Source: Syntrophaceae bacterium UBA6087 (GTDB taxonomy: Bacteria; Desulfobacterota; Desulfomonilia; UBA1062). Taken from it: a DNA stretch of 64,000 nt. The position numbers were made by a program, and so were the translations under genes. Positions 26,447 through 35,490 of the stretch are shown piece by piece. The notes under the pieces were generated by a model. It saw only the letters and a list, made by a program, of their open reading frames with translations. It was not told where the DNA came from and searched no databases. The stretch covers positions 144,137 through 208,136 of the forward strand of contig DIXF01000018.1 in the NCBI GenBank assembly GCA_002448235.1, given 5' to 3'. Position 1 is the stretch's first letter; each line of letters starts with the position of its first letter.

Positions 26447-26482
26447 GTTATTTCCTGAAGATTATAATGTTTGGTTATTTCC
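26447..26482. promoter_or_regulatory. Direct repeat GTTATTTCC x2 before the XRE gene
   Basis: GTTATTTCC occurs at 26447-26455 and 26474-26482, 27 nt apart start to start, within the XRE leader. It is a plausible autoregulatory site. Confidence 0.35.
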
Positions 26483-26517
26483 AAAAAACAATAACAGGGT
26501 TTTAAAAAGTGCAGGTA

Positions 26518-26706
26518 TCACGAGTGCCCTTTTTTCTTAAACAATTGGCATTCTATCCCTGAGTTGATATACATTTCCTTGCATGGCATTATTCGTGACT
26601 TGAATCTGACTGCCCTGCAGCCGTAAGGGAAGCTCGGATCATAGGTGATATAGAAATATTTACAGTTGAAACAGTTGATCTTTGACGGCTTTGTCTTTTG
26701 TTCCAC
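26518..26706 (-). CDS. Small Cys-rich protein of a conserved uncharacterised family
   Basis: A 62-residue protein with a GTG start. CxxC (INCFNCKYFYITYD), then GCRAV, MPCKEM and IECQLF place five or six cysteines along the chain, as in a small zinc or iron-sulfur fold. The opening pattern, Cys-x2-Cys-x-F/Y-F then F-P-x-G-C-R-A and F-K-S, matches short proteins I have seen in many proteobacteria with no proven role. The RBS is weak. Confidence 0.6.
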   Translation of the reverse strand: MEQKTKPSKINCFNCKYFYITYDPSFPYGCRAVRFKSRIMPCKEMYINSGIECQLFKKKGHS

Positions 26707-26741
26707 GTATTAAGCTCACTTAAGTGTAGTTTATCTTATCC

Positions 26742-26774
26742 GCCCCGCAAGGGCGTCGTACGAAAAGTCGACGC
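26742..26774. other. Adjacent small hairpins in a gene-poor stretch
   Basis: GCCC-CGCAA-GGGC is followed at once by GCGTCG-TACGAAAAGT-CGACGC. They lie 50-80 nt upstream of the doubtful small ORF at 26824. They may be part of a leader RNA. The rest of 26707-27258 shows no further clear feature. Confidence 0.3.
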
Positions 26775-26823
26775 GGTGAAAGGCAACGAATCGTCTCCCC
26801 ATTTGTCCATTGTATAATATATT

Positions 26824-27021
26824 GTGGCGGAAAGCCCAACCCCTATAAGTAGGTATGTGAACGATATTCAGGCCGGAGCACCCATAAATCCTTGGGAAAA
26901 GCATATGAGTGGATATCGGCCTTCGTACATCTTCAACTCGGTTTATAATCCCAATAAATCGGGTCGTTTATTGCCGCAGCATTTTGAAAGAAGAAGGGAA
27001 AAGCTAAAAAAGGATACTTGA
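26824..27021 (+). CDS. Doubtful small ORF (65 aa)
   Basis: A GTG-started frame reading ISRYVNDIQAGAPINPWEKH and ending in a basic helix (ERRREKLKKDT). The composition is protein-like and soluble, but no RBS is visible and no family is recognised. A hydrophobic frame on the other strand (26943-27149) overlaps its end and cannot also be real. Confidence 0.3.
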   Translation: MAESPTPISRYVNDIQAGAPINPWEKHMSGYRPSYIFNSVYNPNKSGRLLPQHFERRREKLKKDT

Positions 27022-27258
27022 AACATAATGCTGAGGTCTGGTATAAAGAGAAGGTAAATTGGAAAACCGACAAATAAGATAGCTCGCAACCAATAATATA
27101 TGGGTTTTGATTCCTCGTGGGAAGAAAAGCCCCAAAGTAAGTTTATCAAGCAGCTTAGATAAACGAAAGTTGGGCTACATCAGAGGGGGACGATCGCTGA
27201 TTCAGGAATTCCCCGATGGGACTAACTGCCTAGAGATTAAAAAAACAGGAGCTTACAC

Positions 27259-28008
27259 ATGATGATACGTGACATCATCCAGAAACAAGGGGAAGTGATC
27301 TTCCGGTACAGGGGGTACATACCTCTTTTCATACTTCCCGTCATGCTGTTTGTGCTGCAGGATTCCGAGTGGATAGAGCTTCAATTCGGGGATCTGGTCG
27401 ACGATGTATACGACTGGGCCTGCTTCGGAATCAGTATGGCAGGTATCGTGCTCCGAGTGGCCACCGTCGGCTTCCTTCCCCGTCGGACATCCGGCCGTAA
27501 TACGAGAAAGGGACAGGTCGCTGATGAGCTGAATACGACAGGAATGTACTCGATCGTTCGGCATCCTCTGTATCTTGCCAATACGGTTATCCTGATCGGA
27601 TTTCTGCTCGCAACCGGCAGTTTCTTGTTTACGATGGTGGGGCTGCTGGCGTGCTGCCTGCACTATGAGAGAGTGACATGCGCTGAAGAGTCTTTTCTGT
27701 TGGATCAATATGGCGTGCAATACTCGTCGTGGGCAGACACGACTCCGGCATTCTTTCCGCAGACATCCCTCTGGATTCCGCCCAAGCGTCAGTTCTGCTG
27801 GCGGACCGCCCTGAAGCGTGAATACCAGACAGCGTTTGGAGTGATCATCGTGTTCACCCTTTTAGACTACGTGGAGGACTTGCTGGCCCTTGGCAGCCTT
27901 GAGCTGGAAGTCGAGATGACGGCCCTCTTTTTATTCGCCTCGGTTGTGTTCCTGCTGTTGAGATACCTGCACAAGAAGACGCGCCTGCTCCATGTCGCCG
28001 GAAGGTGA
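27259..28008 (+). CDS. ICMT/PEMT-type membrane methyltransferase-like protein
   Basis: A 249-residue membrane protein with about five or six membrane helices. The motif TTGMYSIVRHPLYLANTVI and the later AEESFLLDQYGVQYSSWADTTPAFFP match the SAM-binding end of isoprenylcysteine carboxyl methyltransferases and phospholipid methyltransferases. Two more helices follow, beyond the usual end of the family (about 190 residues). The natural substrate in bacteria is unclear; lipid or small-thiol methylation is possible. RBS ACAGGAG precedes ATG 27259. Confidence 0.78.
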   Translation: MMIRDIIQKQGEVIFRYRGYIPLFILPVMLFVLQDSEWIELQFGDLVDDVYDWACFGISMAGIVLRVATVGFLPRRTSGRNTRKGQVADELNTTGMYSIVRHPLYLANTVILIGFLLATGSFLFTMVGLLACCLHYERVTCAEESFLLDQYGVQYSSWADTTPAFFPQTSLWIPPKRQFCWRTALKREYQTAFGVIIVFTLLDYVEDLLALGSLELEVEMTALFLFASVVFLLLRYLHKKTRLLHVAGR

Positions 28009-28223
28009 AACGCAGACCGACAGCTTCATATATCGGGTGTCGGATTCAGGCCTGGCGATTTTACCGAAGTGATCTCTCCTGCAGGCAGCTCATTATGATT
28101 GTCATGGATGACATTTCTATCGAGTTCGCCGGCTGACATTATCAAAAATGTCGAAACATATCGACCGGGATCAATTGATACTCAAGTAATAACACTTATT
28201 TATTATTAAGGGGTCACGCCATT

Positions 28224-28258
28224 CATCATGGTAGGCATCTGCCTTGTATACCGTGATG
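28224..28258 (+). other. Leader hairpin before the lipoprotein hydrolase
   Basis: CATCATGGTA pairs with TACCGTGATG (one G-U), with an inner GGCA/TGCC. It ends 48 nt before the start codon at 28307. The region 28009-28306 is otherwise empty apart from GACATT-ATCAAA-AATGTC at 28135-28152. Confidence 0.35.
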
Positions 28259-28306
28259 ATGATAGATCCCATTGCATTGAAGTTTGCGTAAAAAGGAGGG
28301 ATCTTA

Positions 28307-29590
28307 ATGATCGCATCCAAACGTGACAGCCTCGTACTTGTGCCCCTTGTATTTTTCCTGTGTGCTTTCGTAGCTTCATGCGGTGGCGACAGTGACGGCA
28401 GCAGCAATCCGCCGGGCGCCGAGGCCTTGACCGACGTCGTGCAGCCTTTGCCGTTGCCGGGCCCCTATGCGGTTGCGTGCAGCAACGTCGTCCAGGATTT
28501 CACTCGAGTGGGCGCCGGCGAGGATGTGACGAGCTATTGGGAAGGCCTGCCATCCGACGACGGCACGGCGCGTTATGCGACCGATCTGCTGGCCGACCCG
28601 GATAACACGCTGATCGCCACGGTGACCGCGCCTGAGGACTCGGATCTCTACGGTGAGTTTGCCGGACAGGAGGTCGAGTTCGTTGTGCTCGTGTGCTACC
28701 CTACTACGGCCGACAACCCCCGCCCCGGCTATCCGCTCAATCCGCCCCAGACAGACCTGGTTGTGCCGCACATGCAGACCGGAGCGGATGCGCCGTTATT
28801 CGCGGACGCCTCGGTTCGTTATCCGATTGTGGCTTTTTCGCACGGCTACATGGGCAGCCCGATCTCCTCGGATGACTACTTTAGGGCAATATCCATTATC
28901 GCGAGTTACGGCTATGTGGTAATCGCCCCGTTTCACGGCGACCTGCGCTTTTCCAACCTCAAGATCGACGACCTCGACGACGCCATTGCCGTGGCGTTGC
29001 GCCTGGACAATTTTACGGCGATGCAGGCACTGCGCCCGCTCTCTGTATCAGCGGCGCTTGACCTCGTTCTCGCGCATCCGCAATGGAATGCTCACATCGA
29101 TGAGACGCAGATCGGCGGTTTCGGGGCGAGCATGGGAGGCGAGACCATGCTGCTGCTTAGCGGCGCAGGCCTGACGACCTCATACTTCGACCTCGGGTCG
29201 TCGTGGGAACAGGTCACCCTTGATGAGCGGATCAAGGCGGCGGTCGGCTACGTGCCGTATTTCGGGCAGCCGGTCCTGCCTGCGTTCGGACGCGACCAGC
29301 AGGGACTCGAAGGCATCGATCTGCCGTTCCTTGCGATAAGCGGGACAGAAGACACGACCGCTCCGATCAGCGAAGCGGAGACCGGCATATCGCGCCTCAC
29401 CGGGAACCGCAGGCTGGTTGCCCTCTCGGGCGTGGCACACGAGTTCGACGAGCCCTCGATGGACGACATCTTTACGTGGACATTGACGTTCCTCGACGCC
29501 GAGGTCCGCGGCGATCCCGAGGCGGCACTCCGTCTTTCCACGATGGGGAGTGTGGAGGGCGGAGGCGATGACAGCGTCGTGCTTTTCTAA
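28307..29590 (+). CDS. Exported lipoprotein alpha/beta hydrolase (PAF-acetylhydrolase/chlorophyllase-like)
   Basis: A 427-residue protein. The signal peptide ends in a lipobox, FVASC-GGD, so the mature protein is lipidated at Cys25. The catalytic domain shows an oxyanion segment (PIVAFSHGYMGS), the nucleophile elbow GFGASMGGE (GxSxG), Asp in AISGTEDTTAP and His in SGVAHEFDE. This resembles dienelactone-hydrolase/PAF-acetylhydrolase-type esterases. RBS AAGGAGGG lies upstream. Codon use appears more G+C-rich than in the flanking DNA, which could mean transfer. The substrate is unknown. Confidence 0.85.
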   Translation: MIASKRDSLVLVPLVFFLCAFVASCGGDSDGSSNPPGAEALTDVVQPLPLPGPYAVACSNVVQDFTRVGAGEDVTSYWEGLPSDDGTARYATDLLADPDNTLIATVTAPEDSDLYGEFAGQEVEFVVLVCYPTTADNPRPGYPLNPPQTDLVVPHMQTGADAPLFADASVRYPIVAFSHGYMGSPISSDDYFRAISIIASYGYVVIAPFHGDLRFSNLKIDDLDDAIAVALRLDNFTAMQALRPLSVSAALDLVLAHPQWNAHIDETQIGGFGASMGGETMLLLSGAGLTTSYFDLGSSWEQVTLDERIKAAVGYVPYFGQPVLPAFGRDQQGLEGIDLPFLAISGTEDTTAPISEAETGISRLTGNRRLVALSGVAHEFDEPSMDDIFTWTLTFLDAEVRGDPEAALRLSTMGSVEGGGDDSVVLF

Positions 29591-29833
29591 AACAGCCTGC
29601 CATAATTGTGACGAGGGAGCGACGGCGGACTGGTGCCGTGTGGCCGGGCTTGGGACAGGAACTGCCGTATGGCGGCACCCGCTCAATCGAGATTCGCCTC
29701 CCTGCGCAGGGATATCCCGCGCGTAGGGAAAAGTTCCGCGGTTGATGTTGCAGATGCCTTGGCAGTGCTGCAGAAAAGAGAGGAATTTCACAGGCAGGCT
29801 GTGGTATCATCTTTGCCGGAAGGAGGTAGGACC

Positions 29834-30250
29834 ATGGGAACGTATCGCGCTCTTCAATACCCGGGACTTGTCCTTGCCATCCTCCTGCTCCTCTCGTGCG
29901 CCTCCATGAACGAGCCCAAGCCCTATGAGCTGAGCCAGCCCTTGAGCAGGCTCACCATGACGATACAGACCATTGTCCTTTTTCCCGAGGGCGGGGAACC
30001 TTTGTCCGATGACCGGCTCATCGAAGCCGCATGGCGGGAAAGGCCCGAGCTCATGGGCTATTTCCAAGGCCTGCCTATCAGGGTGAGGCGAAGCGGCACG
30101 GACGTAGTGGTGCTTTTATGCTCGCCGGACGGCAGATATGCATGGATGGAGGATGCCTCCTGGACCCCGGGCGTGGACCTGGAGTGGCACGAGATCGACC
30201 CGAAGCGTCCTGCCGAGTTCTCCCTGGATCCGGGCGTAAGGCACGATTAG
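29834..30250 (+). CDS. Small lipoprotein of unknown function (138 aa)
   Basis: The signal peptide GTYRALQYPGLVLAILLLLSC ends in the lipobox LLSC-A at about residue 22. The mature part is hydrophilic, with a repeated theme of opposed strands (RVRRSGTDVVVLLCSPDGRYAW). ATG 29834 is chosen because GGAGG lies 8 nt upstream; a longer in-frame reading from 29633 has no signal peptide at its start. No family recognised. Confidence 0.72.
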   Translation: MGTYRALQYPGLVLAILLLLSCASMNEPKPYELSQPLSRLTMTIQTIVLFPEGGEPLSDDRLIEAAWRERPELMGYFQGLPIRVRRSGTDVVVLLCSPDGRYAWMEDASWTPGVDLEWHEIDPKRPAEFSLDPGVRHD

Positions 30251-30407
30251 GGCTCATGCTTGTCTCGTCCGCAGCCCCGACCGACTTCTCAAGGAACAGG
30301 ATCATCAATCCGGCGCCGTAAAGCGGAACCATCGACTTGTCCGACGATCCTCATGGGCTATCTTAAAAATTCTAAGATGCTCCTGCTCCGCAGAAAGGAG
30401 GATGCAA

Positions 30408-30740
30408 GTGAAGATTCTGAGACTCGTGATTCCCGGCATGCTGATCGTTCTGCTCATATGCGGATGCTCAGGCCGCCAGAAAGAGCTCCTCGCCCAGGAC
30501 TATACGGTCATGACGAATGATGAGCTCCTGCGGTATTATTACGAGCTGAATGACGAGATCAACCGGTGCGTGAACGAATCCAACAGGACCTCCGTGGGAG
30601 TAGGAACAGGGTACGGGATAAGCAGGCTCGGCGTGTGGCTGGGCTTATCCAGAGGCATTTCGACATGCAATCCCGAGCAGCTCCGACAAAGGAGAATCGA
30701 TGTCCTGGTCGAACTGCAACGCCGGGGAATCAACCCGTGA
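30408..30740 (+). CDS. Small lipoprotein of unknown function (110 aa)
   Basis: A short signal peptide ends in the lipobox LLICGC-SGR. The mature part begins with a helix (ELLRYYYELNDEINRCVNES), then a Gly-rich segment (SVGVGTGYGISRLGVWLGLSRG) and a C-terminal helix. GTG 30408 is favoured over ATG 30402: AGGAGG ends at 30401, directly against the ATG, but 6 nt from the GTG. No family recognised. Confidence 0.7.
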   Translation: MKILRLVIPGMLIVLLICGCSGRQKELLAQDYTVMTNDELLRYYYELNDEINRCVNESNRTSVGVGTGYGISRLGVWLGLSRGISTCNPEQLRQRRIDVLVELQRRGINP

Positions 30741-30774
30741 GGTACAGATACATGCTCGAGAGGCTGCTTATGAA

Positions 30775-31134
30775 TCACATGCCCGCCATCTGACGGCACG
30801 AACCGGCACAAATGCGGCATATGCCTGCACATGATTCCATATGCCGATCATCCGGGTCGATTCTCTCACAACTTTCCGCGCATTTGTCGCATATCTCTGC
30901 ACAGACCTCGCACACCTTATGAATGTATTCGGAACCATTCAACATGAAATCTGCGCTTGTCTGGCAGATCTCAGCACAATCGATCATCAGAGTGATGTGT
31001 GAAGGTCCGGCATGTTTTCCTCCCATGTGCAGACAGTGTCTCATCGTTTCCAGGCATGAGCTGTGGCAATCGATGCAGTCTTTTATACACTGCTTTATCA
31101 TGGGATCCATCTCTGCACTCATAATCTGAACCAT
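30775..31134 (-). CDS. Four-helix-bundle copper-storage-type protein (Csp-like)
   Basis: A 119-residue Cys-rich protein with repeated CxxxC helices: CIKDCIDCHSSCLETMRHC, CAEICQTSADF, CEVCAEICDKCAESC, CAGICRICAGSC. These pairs line the core of Csp-type four-helix bundles that bind many Cu(I) ions. There is no signal peptide, so it is a cytosolic Csp3-like form. ATG 31134 has GGAGG 8 nt upstream; the frame extends further without an RBS. It is divergent from the CopB-type ATPase, which fits a shared copper response. Confidence 0.85.
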   Translation of the reverse strand: MVQIMSAEMDPMIKQCIKDCIDCHSSCLETMRHCLHMGGKHAGPSHITLMIDCAEICQTSADFMLNGSEYIHKVCEVCAEICDKCAESCERIDPDDRHMESCAGICRICAGSCRQMAGM

Positions 31135-31271
31135 AATGTCCGCCTCCGTTTTCGTGGTTCTCCTCGCGATCCGGCAAAGCATCCCTCACAATAACAATAC
31201 TCCAGGCCCCGGTGTCTTCAAGCGATCCACGCTGCACAAAAGCATGCACAGCCCTACAATCTTGAGCACGA

Positions 31272-33338
31272 ATGATTACTTATATGCGTATGGATGAGAA
31301 TGCCCACACGGTAAAAGCTCCTCACGGGAAGGATCATGATCACGCCCGGAAAAAGCAGGCCGGAAGCCCTGCCGGAGCTTCCTCAATGCATACGGACCAT
31401 CATGCCCGCATGGTCGCGGACTTCAAGAGAAGACTGCTGCTCTCCCTGATCATCACCGTTCCCATCCTCATCCTCTCGCCCATGATCCAGCATTTCATCG
31501 GCCTGGGCGATTCCATCAGATTTGCCGGGGATGCATACCTGCTCTTCGGCCTTTCCTCCATCGTCTTTTTCTATGGAGGGAGCCCTTTTCTGAAAGGGTT
31601 GATCGGCGAGCTTAAGAACCGGCAGCCGGGGATGATGACGCTGATAGCCACGGCTATTACGACGGCATACGTATACAGCTCTGCGGTCGTGTTCGGCCTT
31701 GAGGGCATGTCGTTCTTCTGGGAGCTGGCAACGCTGATCGATATCATGCTCCTGGGCCATCTCATCGAGATGAAGTCGGTCATGGGGGCGTCGAACGCCT
31801 TAGAGGAACTGGGCCGGCTCATGCCTTCGGATGCCCATAAAGTATCGCCTGACGGGTCCGTCGCCGATGTGCCGGTAAGCAGTCTGTCGGTCGGAGACAG
31901 GGTCATTGTCAAGCCGGGGGAAAAGATCCCTTCGGACGGCGAGGTCGTCGAGGGCGAGAGCTCGGTGAACGAATCCATGCTCACCGGAGAATCCAAGCCC
32001 GTGGCGAAGGGAAAAGGCTCCCGGGTGATAGGGGGCGCGATCAATGCCGAAGGATCGCTGACCGTGCAAGTGGACAAGACCGGCGAAGACTCTTTCCTGT
32101 CCCAGTTGATCACCCTCGTGAGAGATGCGCAGCAAAGCAAGTCGCACACGCAGGACCTGGCGAACCGTGTGGCGACATGGCTCACGCTCATAGCGCTTTC
32201 GGGCGGAGCATTGACCCTCTTTGCCTGGCTTGCGTTGATGCAGAGGGATTTGAGCTTCGGGATCGAGCGTGCGGTGACGGTCATGGTGATATCCTGCCCG
32301 CACGCCCTGGGCCTCGCAGTCCCCCTCGTGGTTGCGGTTTCCACGGCTCTTGCCGCAGGCAGCGGGCTGCTCATCAGAAACCGCGCGGCCTTCGAGAAGG
32401 CGCGGAACATAAGGGCCGTCATCTTCGACAAGACCGGAACGCTCACGGAAGGCAGATTCGGGGTCACGGACGTCATTCTCCTGTCAGATGACATCGACAG
32501 AGAAGAACTCCTGAATTATGCCGCATCCGTTGAATCACGGTCCGAACACCCTATCGCGCAAGCCATCGTGTCTTCTGCGGCGAAGCCTGCCCCTGTCGAA
32601 AGTTTCAGGGCCATCCCCGGGAAAGGCGCGGAAGGCGTCGTGGGGAAAAAGGATGTAAAAGTGGTGAGCCCGGGCTACTTACGGGCAAGCGGCCTTTCCC
32701 AGGACGGAAGAGAACTCGATGAGCTCTCTTCCCAGGGGAAAACCGTCGTCTTCGTGATTCTGGACGGGAGCGTGAAGGGAGCCATTGCACTGGCCGATAT
32801 CATCCGGCCCGAGTCGAAAGAAGCGGTTTCCAGGCTTAAATCCATGGGAGTCCGCTGCATCATGCTCACCGGAGACAACTCCCCTGTTGCCAAGTGGGTA
32901 TCGGATGAGATCGGCATGGACGAATACTTTGCCGAGGTCCTGCCGCAGGACAAGGCGAAAAAGGTAAAGGAGGTCATGGCCAGGGGGCTTGTAACCGCCA
33001 TGACCGGCGACGGGGTGAACGACGCCCCTGCCCTTGCGAGCGCGGATGTCGGAATCGCCATCGGCGCGGGCACCGACGTTGCAGTGGAGACCGCCGACAT
33101 CATCCTCGTGAGGAGCAATCCCCTCGATGTGGTTTCGATCATCGGCCTGGCAAGGGCCACGTACCGGAAGATGATCCAGAACCTGGCCTGGGCAACGGGG
33201 TACAACGTGATAGCCATCCCCCTTGCCGCAGGGGTGCTCTACAAGGCAGGCATCCTCCTGAGCCCGGCGATGGGAGCGGTGCTCATGTCCTTGAGCACGG
33301 TCATCGTGGCGGTCAATGCCCGGTTCATCAAGATGTGA
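31272..33338 (+). CDS. CopB-type copper/silver-translocating P1B ATPase
   Basis: A 688-residue heavy-metal P-type ATPase. The N-terminus is His-rich (HGKDHDHARKK, HTDHHARM) and has no CxxC metal domain. The membrane metal site is CPH (VISCPHALGL), the mark of the CopB group (P1B-3). Other motifs: TGES in the actuator domain, DKTGTLT with the phosphorylated Asp, SEHPIA, and MTGDGVNDAPAL. It should pump Cu or Ag out of the cytoplasm. The start is uncertain, as ATGs at 31284 and 31290 are possible. No CueR- or CsoR-type gene is adjacent. Confidence 0.92.
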   Translation: MITYMRMDENAHTVKAPHGKDHDHARKKQAGSPAGASSMHTDHHARMVADFKRRLLLSLIITVPILILSPMIQHFIGLGDSIRFAGDAYLLFGLSSIVFFYGGSPFLKGLIGELKNRQPGMMTLIATAITTAYVYSSAVVFGLEGMSFFWELATLIDIMLLGHLIEMKSVMGASNALEELGRLMPSDAHKVSPDGSVADVPVSSLSVGDRVIVKPGEKIPSDGEVVEGESSVNESMLTGESKPVAKGKGSRVIGGAINAEGSLTVQVDKTGEDSFLSQLITLVRDAQQSKSHTQDLANRVATWLTLIALSGGALTLFAWLALMQRDLSFGIERAVTVMVISCPHALGLAVPLVVAVSTALAAGSGLLIRNRAAFEKARNIRAVIFDKTGTLTEGRFGVTDVILLSDDIDREELLNYAASVESRSEHPIAQAIVSSAAKPAPVESFRAIPGKGAEGVVGKKDVKVVSPGYLRASGLSQDGRELDELSSQGKTVVFVILDGSVKGAIALADIIRPESKEAVSRLKSMGVRCIMLTGDNSPVAKWVSDEIGMDEYFAEVLPQDKAKKVKEVMARGLVTAMTGDGVNDAPALASADVGIAIGAGTDVAVETADIILVRSNPLDVVSIIGLARATYRKMIQNLAWATGYNVIAIPLAAGVLYKAGILLSPAMGAVLMSLSTVIVAVNARFIKM

Positions 33339-33360
33339 CAGGCGACGGGCGTATGGGAAA

Positions 33361-34467
33361 TTAATCAGTCTTCCGGTGCAGCGTGATTCTAAGAATTTCG
33401 CCGGGGCGCCAGAGACGCATGCGGAGGCCCCATGTACCGGTGCCGCGGCACACGATGACGGTCATGCCTGCCACCTCGTAGCTGCCCTCCAGCAGCGGGT
33501 ACTTAAGCCGGGCAACAAGACCGAAGGGCCAGATCTGACCTCCATGGGTATGTCCGCTGAGCATCAGCCCCACACCGGACTTCGCGGCTTTCTCGTACTC
33601 CAGGGGTGTATGGGAAAGGAGGATGGCAGCCCCGGGAGGCCTGTCCGCCAATGCCTTCGAGACAGGATCGTTGTTCCGGCCGGCCCGCCGGTTGTACGTG
33701 AGGTCTTCGACGCCTGCCAGGATGAACCCCGGCCGGACTTCTGCCCAGCGGTTGAACAACAGATGGACGCCTGCATCCCTAATGAGGGCGAGGCTCTTAT
33801 TGCCTCCGCCGTGGAATTCGTGGTTTCCGGCCACGGCCCATACTCCCAGAGGCGCGGTCATGCTCCGCAGAACAGGGAGCAACTCTTCCCGGTCTAAGCC
33901 GTGCCCTTCGAAGAGATCGCCAAGCAGGACCACAAGATCGGGCTTCTGTTCCCGGACCTGGGCAACCCTGCTCTCCAGCCACGATTTTCCGAGCCGCGAT
34001 CCGACATGTAGATCGGACATGGCAACGAGTACCTTTCCCTCCATCTCTCTGGGAAGGTTGGAGAGGTACACATCGTAATTGTGCACCTCCGGCGGCCTCA
34101 GGCCCTGGACCAGGGCGATCACGGAAAGCGCACCGCCCAGGAGAAGCGCCAGGCCCCGTAGGGTCGGAGCCTTCCGGGGCATGAGCAAGCCGAATCCGGT
34201 GACGGCTTCCGCCATGAGGAGGGAGACCGTGGCAAGAAACAGCACAACCATCCAGGTCATGCCGGCCAGCTCCAGCATCCCCGCCACGGCCCCCGAGGTG
34301 CCATGGCCGAACATGCGGCCTGCGAAAAAGACGAGCCACAGGACCACGCCTGAACCCGCGAGGACGTGTCCGGGGACGTTCCGCTTTAAGAGCGGGACTG
34401 AAGCGGCACGCCAGAAAACATAGAGGTTCATCACCGTAACGAGTGAAATGAGGATGCTTCCAAACAT
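33361..34467 (-). CDS. Membrane-anchored metallophosphoesterase
   Basis: A 368-residue protein. Four N-terminal membrane helices (about 1-120) are followed by a calcineurin-like phosphoesterase domain with all five metal motifs: SDLHVG, GDLFEG, GNHEFHG, SHTPLE and GHTHGGQ. The layout is like YaeI/YkuE-type enzymes, in which the catalytic domain faces one side of the membrane. Likely substrates are phospholipid-like or other phosphodiesters. It converges on the CopB gene with a 22-bp gap. Confidence 0.88.
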   Translation of the reverse strand: MFGSILISLVTVMNLYVFWRAASVPLLKRNVPGHVLAGSGVVLWLVFFAGRMFGHGTSGAVAGMLELAGMTWMVVLFLATVSLLMAEAVTGFGLLMPRKAPTLRGLALLLGGALSVIALVQGLRPPEVHNYDVYLSNLPREMEGKVLVAMSDLHVGSRLGKSWLESRVAQVREQKPDLVVLLGDLFEGHGLDREELLPVLRSMTAPLGVWAVAGNHEFHGGGNKSLALIRDAGVHLLFNRWAEVRPGFILAGVEDLTYNRRAGRNNDPVSKALADRPPGAAILLSHTPLEYEKAAKSGVGLMLSGHTHGGQIWPFGLVARLKYPLLEGSYEVAGMTVIVCRGTGTWGLRMRLWRPGEILRITLHRKTD

Positions 34468-34625
34468 GAGAGCAGACTATGATGACGCCGTCCGGCGAGT
34501 CAAGGGATCCTTTTGACCGGCTCTCCTATTTCGGAGCAGCGACGCTCCGGCAATATAACCCGGTCGCCATTGCTCCTGGTTATGCAACTATCAGTAAGGG
34601 GCCGGTCCGGACCCATAGGCCGGAT

Positions 34626-34656
34626 TTGATAACGGACAGATTATGACTAGTATAAA
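34626..34656 (+). promoter_or_regulatory. Candidate promoter of the NHEJ operon
   Basis: TTGATA (34626-34631) and TATAAA (34651-34656), with a long 19-nt spacer. Weak, but it is the best match ahead of the first Ku gene. I saw nothing else in 34468-34719. Confidence 0.3.
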
Positions 34657-34719
34657 TTATGCAGATAAACGGCTGAACCAGAGGGCCTGGTCTTTAGGAA
34701 ATCTCAGAGGTTTTTGATA

Positions 34720-35490
34720 ATGGCAGAAAAAACGTTCTGGAAAGGTGTTATCCATTTCAGCGGCGTCGATGTTCCGGTAAAGCTGCATTCCACGGTCAGG
34801 GAGGAACGGATCCGGTTTCACCTGCTTCATGGGCGCGATCAGGTCAGGCTCAAACAACAGCTGGTTTGTGCATATGAACATGAGCCTGTGCCCAGGGAAG
34901 AACAGGCAAAGGGGTTTGAGCTGGAAGAGGGGAAATACCTGCTCCTCGATCAGGCTGAACTGGAGCGGGCCGAACCGAAGAGCAGCCGGACGATCGAGGT
35001 CCACGAGTTCGTGAAAACCTCGACTATCGACCTTTTCTTCTTTGAAAAGGCCTACTATCTGGAGCCGGACAGTCACATTGAGGAATACAATGCGCTTGCC
35101 GGGGCCATGAGAGAAATGGACGTGGCAGGCATATGCACCTGGACCATGAGAAAAGGATCGTATTACGGGGCGCTGCAGGCCGGCGGCAACGTTCTCCGCC
35201 TGACCACCCTGCGGAACGCCGATGAGGTGATTCCGGTGAAATCCCTGGAAATTGAGGATATTCCTTTATCCGAAAAGGAACTGAAGATAGGCGGCGACCT
35301 TATCAATCAGCTGAGCGCCCCTTTTCAGCCGCAGAAATTCGTAAACGAACATCAGGAACAGCTGCATGCGATGATCGACAAGAAAGCCCGCGGAGAAAGG
35401 ATTGCCGTACTGCGCCCCAGACGCAGGAAACCGACATCACCCGACAAGCTGCTCGAAGCCCTCCAGGCGAGTCTGAAGAGGGCCGGGTAG
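34720..35490 (+). CDS. ku: Ku protein, first copy
   Basis: A 256-residue bacterial Ku. The beta-barrel core begins FWKGVIHFSGVDVPVKLHSTV and continues LHGRDQVRLKQQ and FELEEGKYLLLDQ, with FFFEKAYYLEPD in the middle. It would form a ring on DNA ends and recruit the ligase. ATG 34720 has CAGAGG 9 nt upstream. Its stop overlaps the start of the second Ku (TAGTG). The C-terminal tail is basic (RPRRRKPTSPDK), as in DNA-binding extensions of other Ku proteins. Confidence 0.93.
   Translation: MAEKTFWKGVIHFSGVDVPVKLHSTVREERIRFHLLHGRDQVRLKQQLVCAYEHEPVPREEQAKGFELEEGKYLLLDQAELERAEPKSSRTIEVHEFVKTSTIDLFFFEKAYYLEPDSHIEEYNALAGAMREMDVAGICTWTMRKGSYYGALQAGGNVLRLTTLRNADEVIPVKSLEIEDIPLSEKELKIGGDLINQLSAPFQPQKFVNEHQEQLHAMIDKKARGERIAVLRPRRRKPTSPDKLLEALQASLKRAG

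Noticed and set aside
26943..27149. A hydrophobic minus-strand frame resembling membrane helices
   Set aside because: No RBS; reverse reading of AT-rich DNA often gives such hydrophobic strings.
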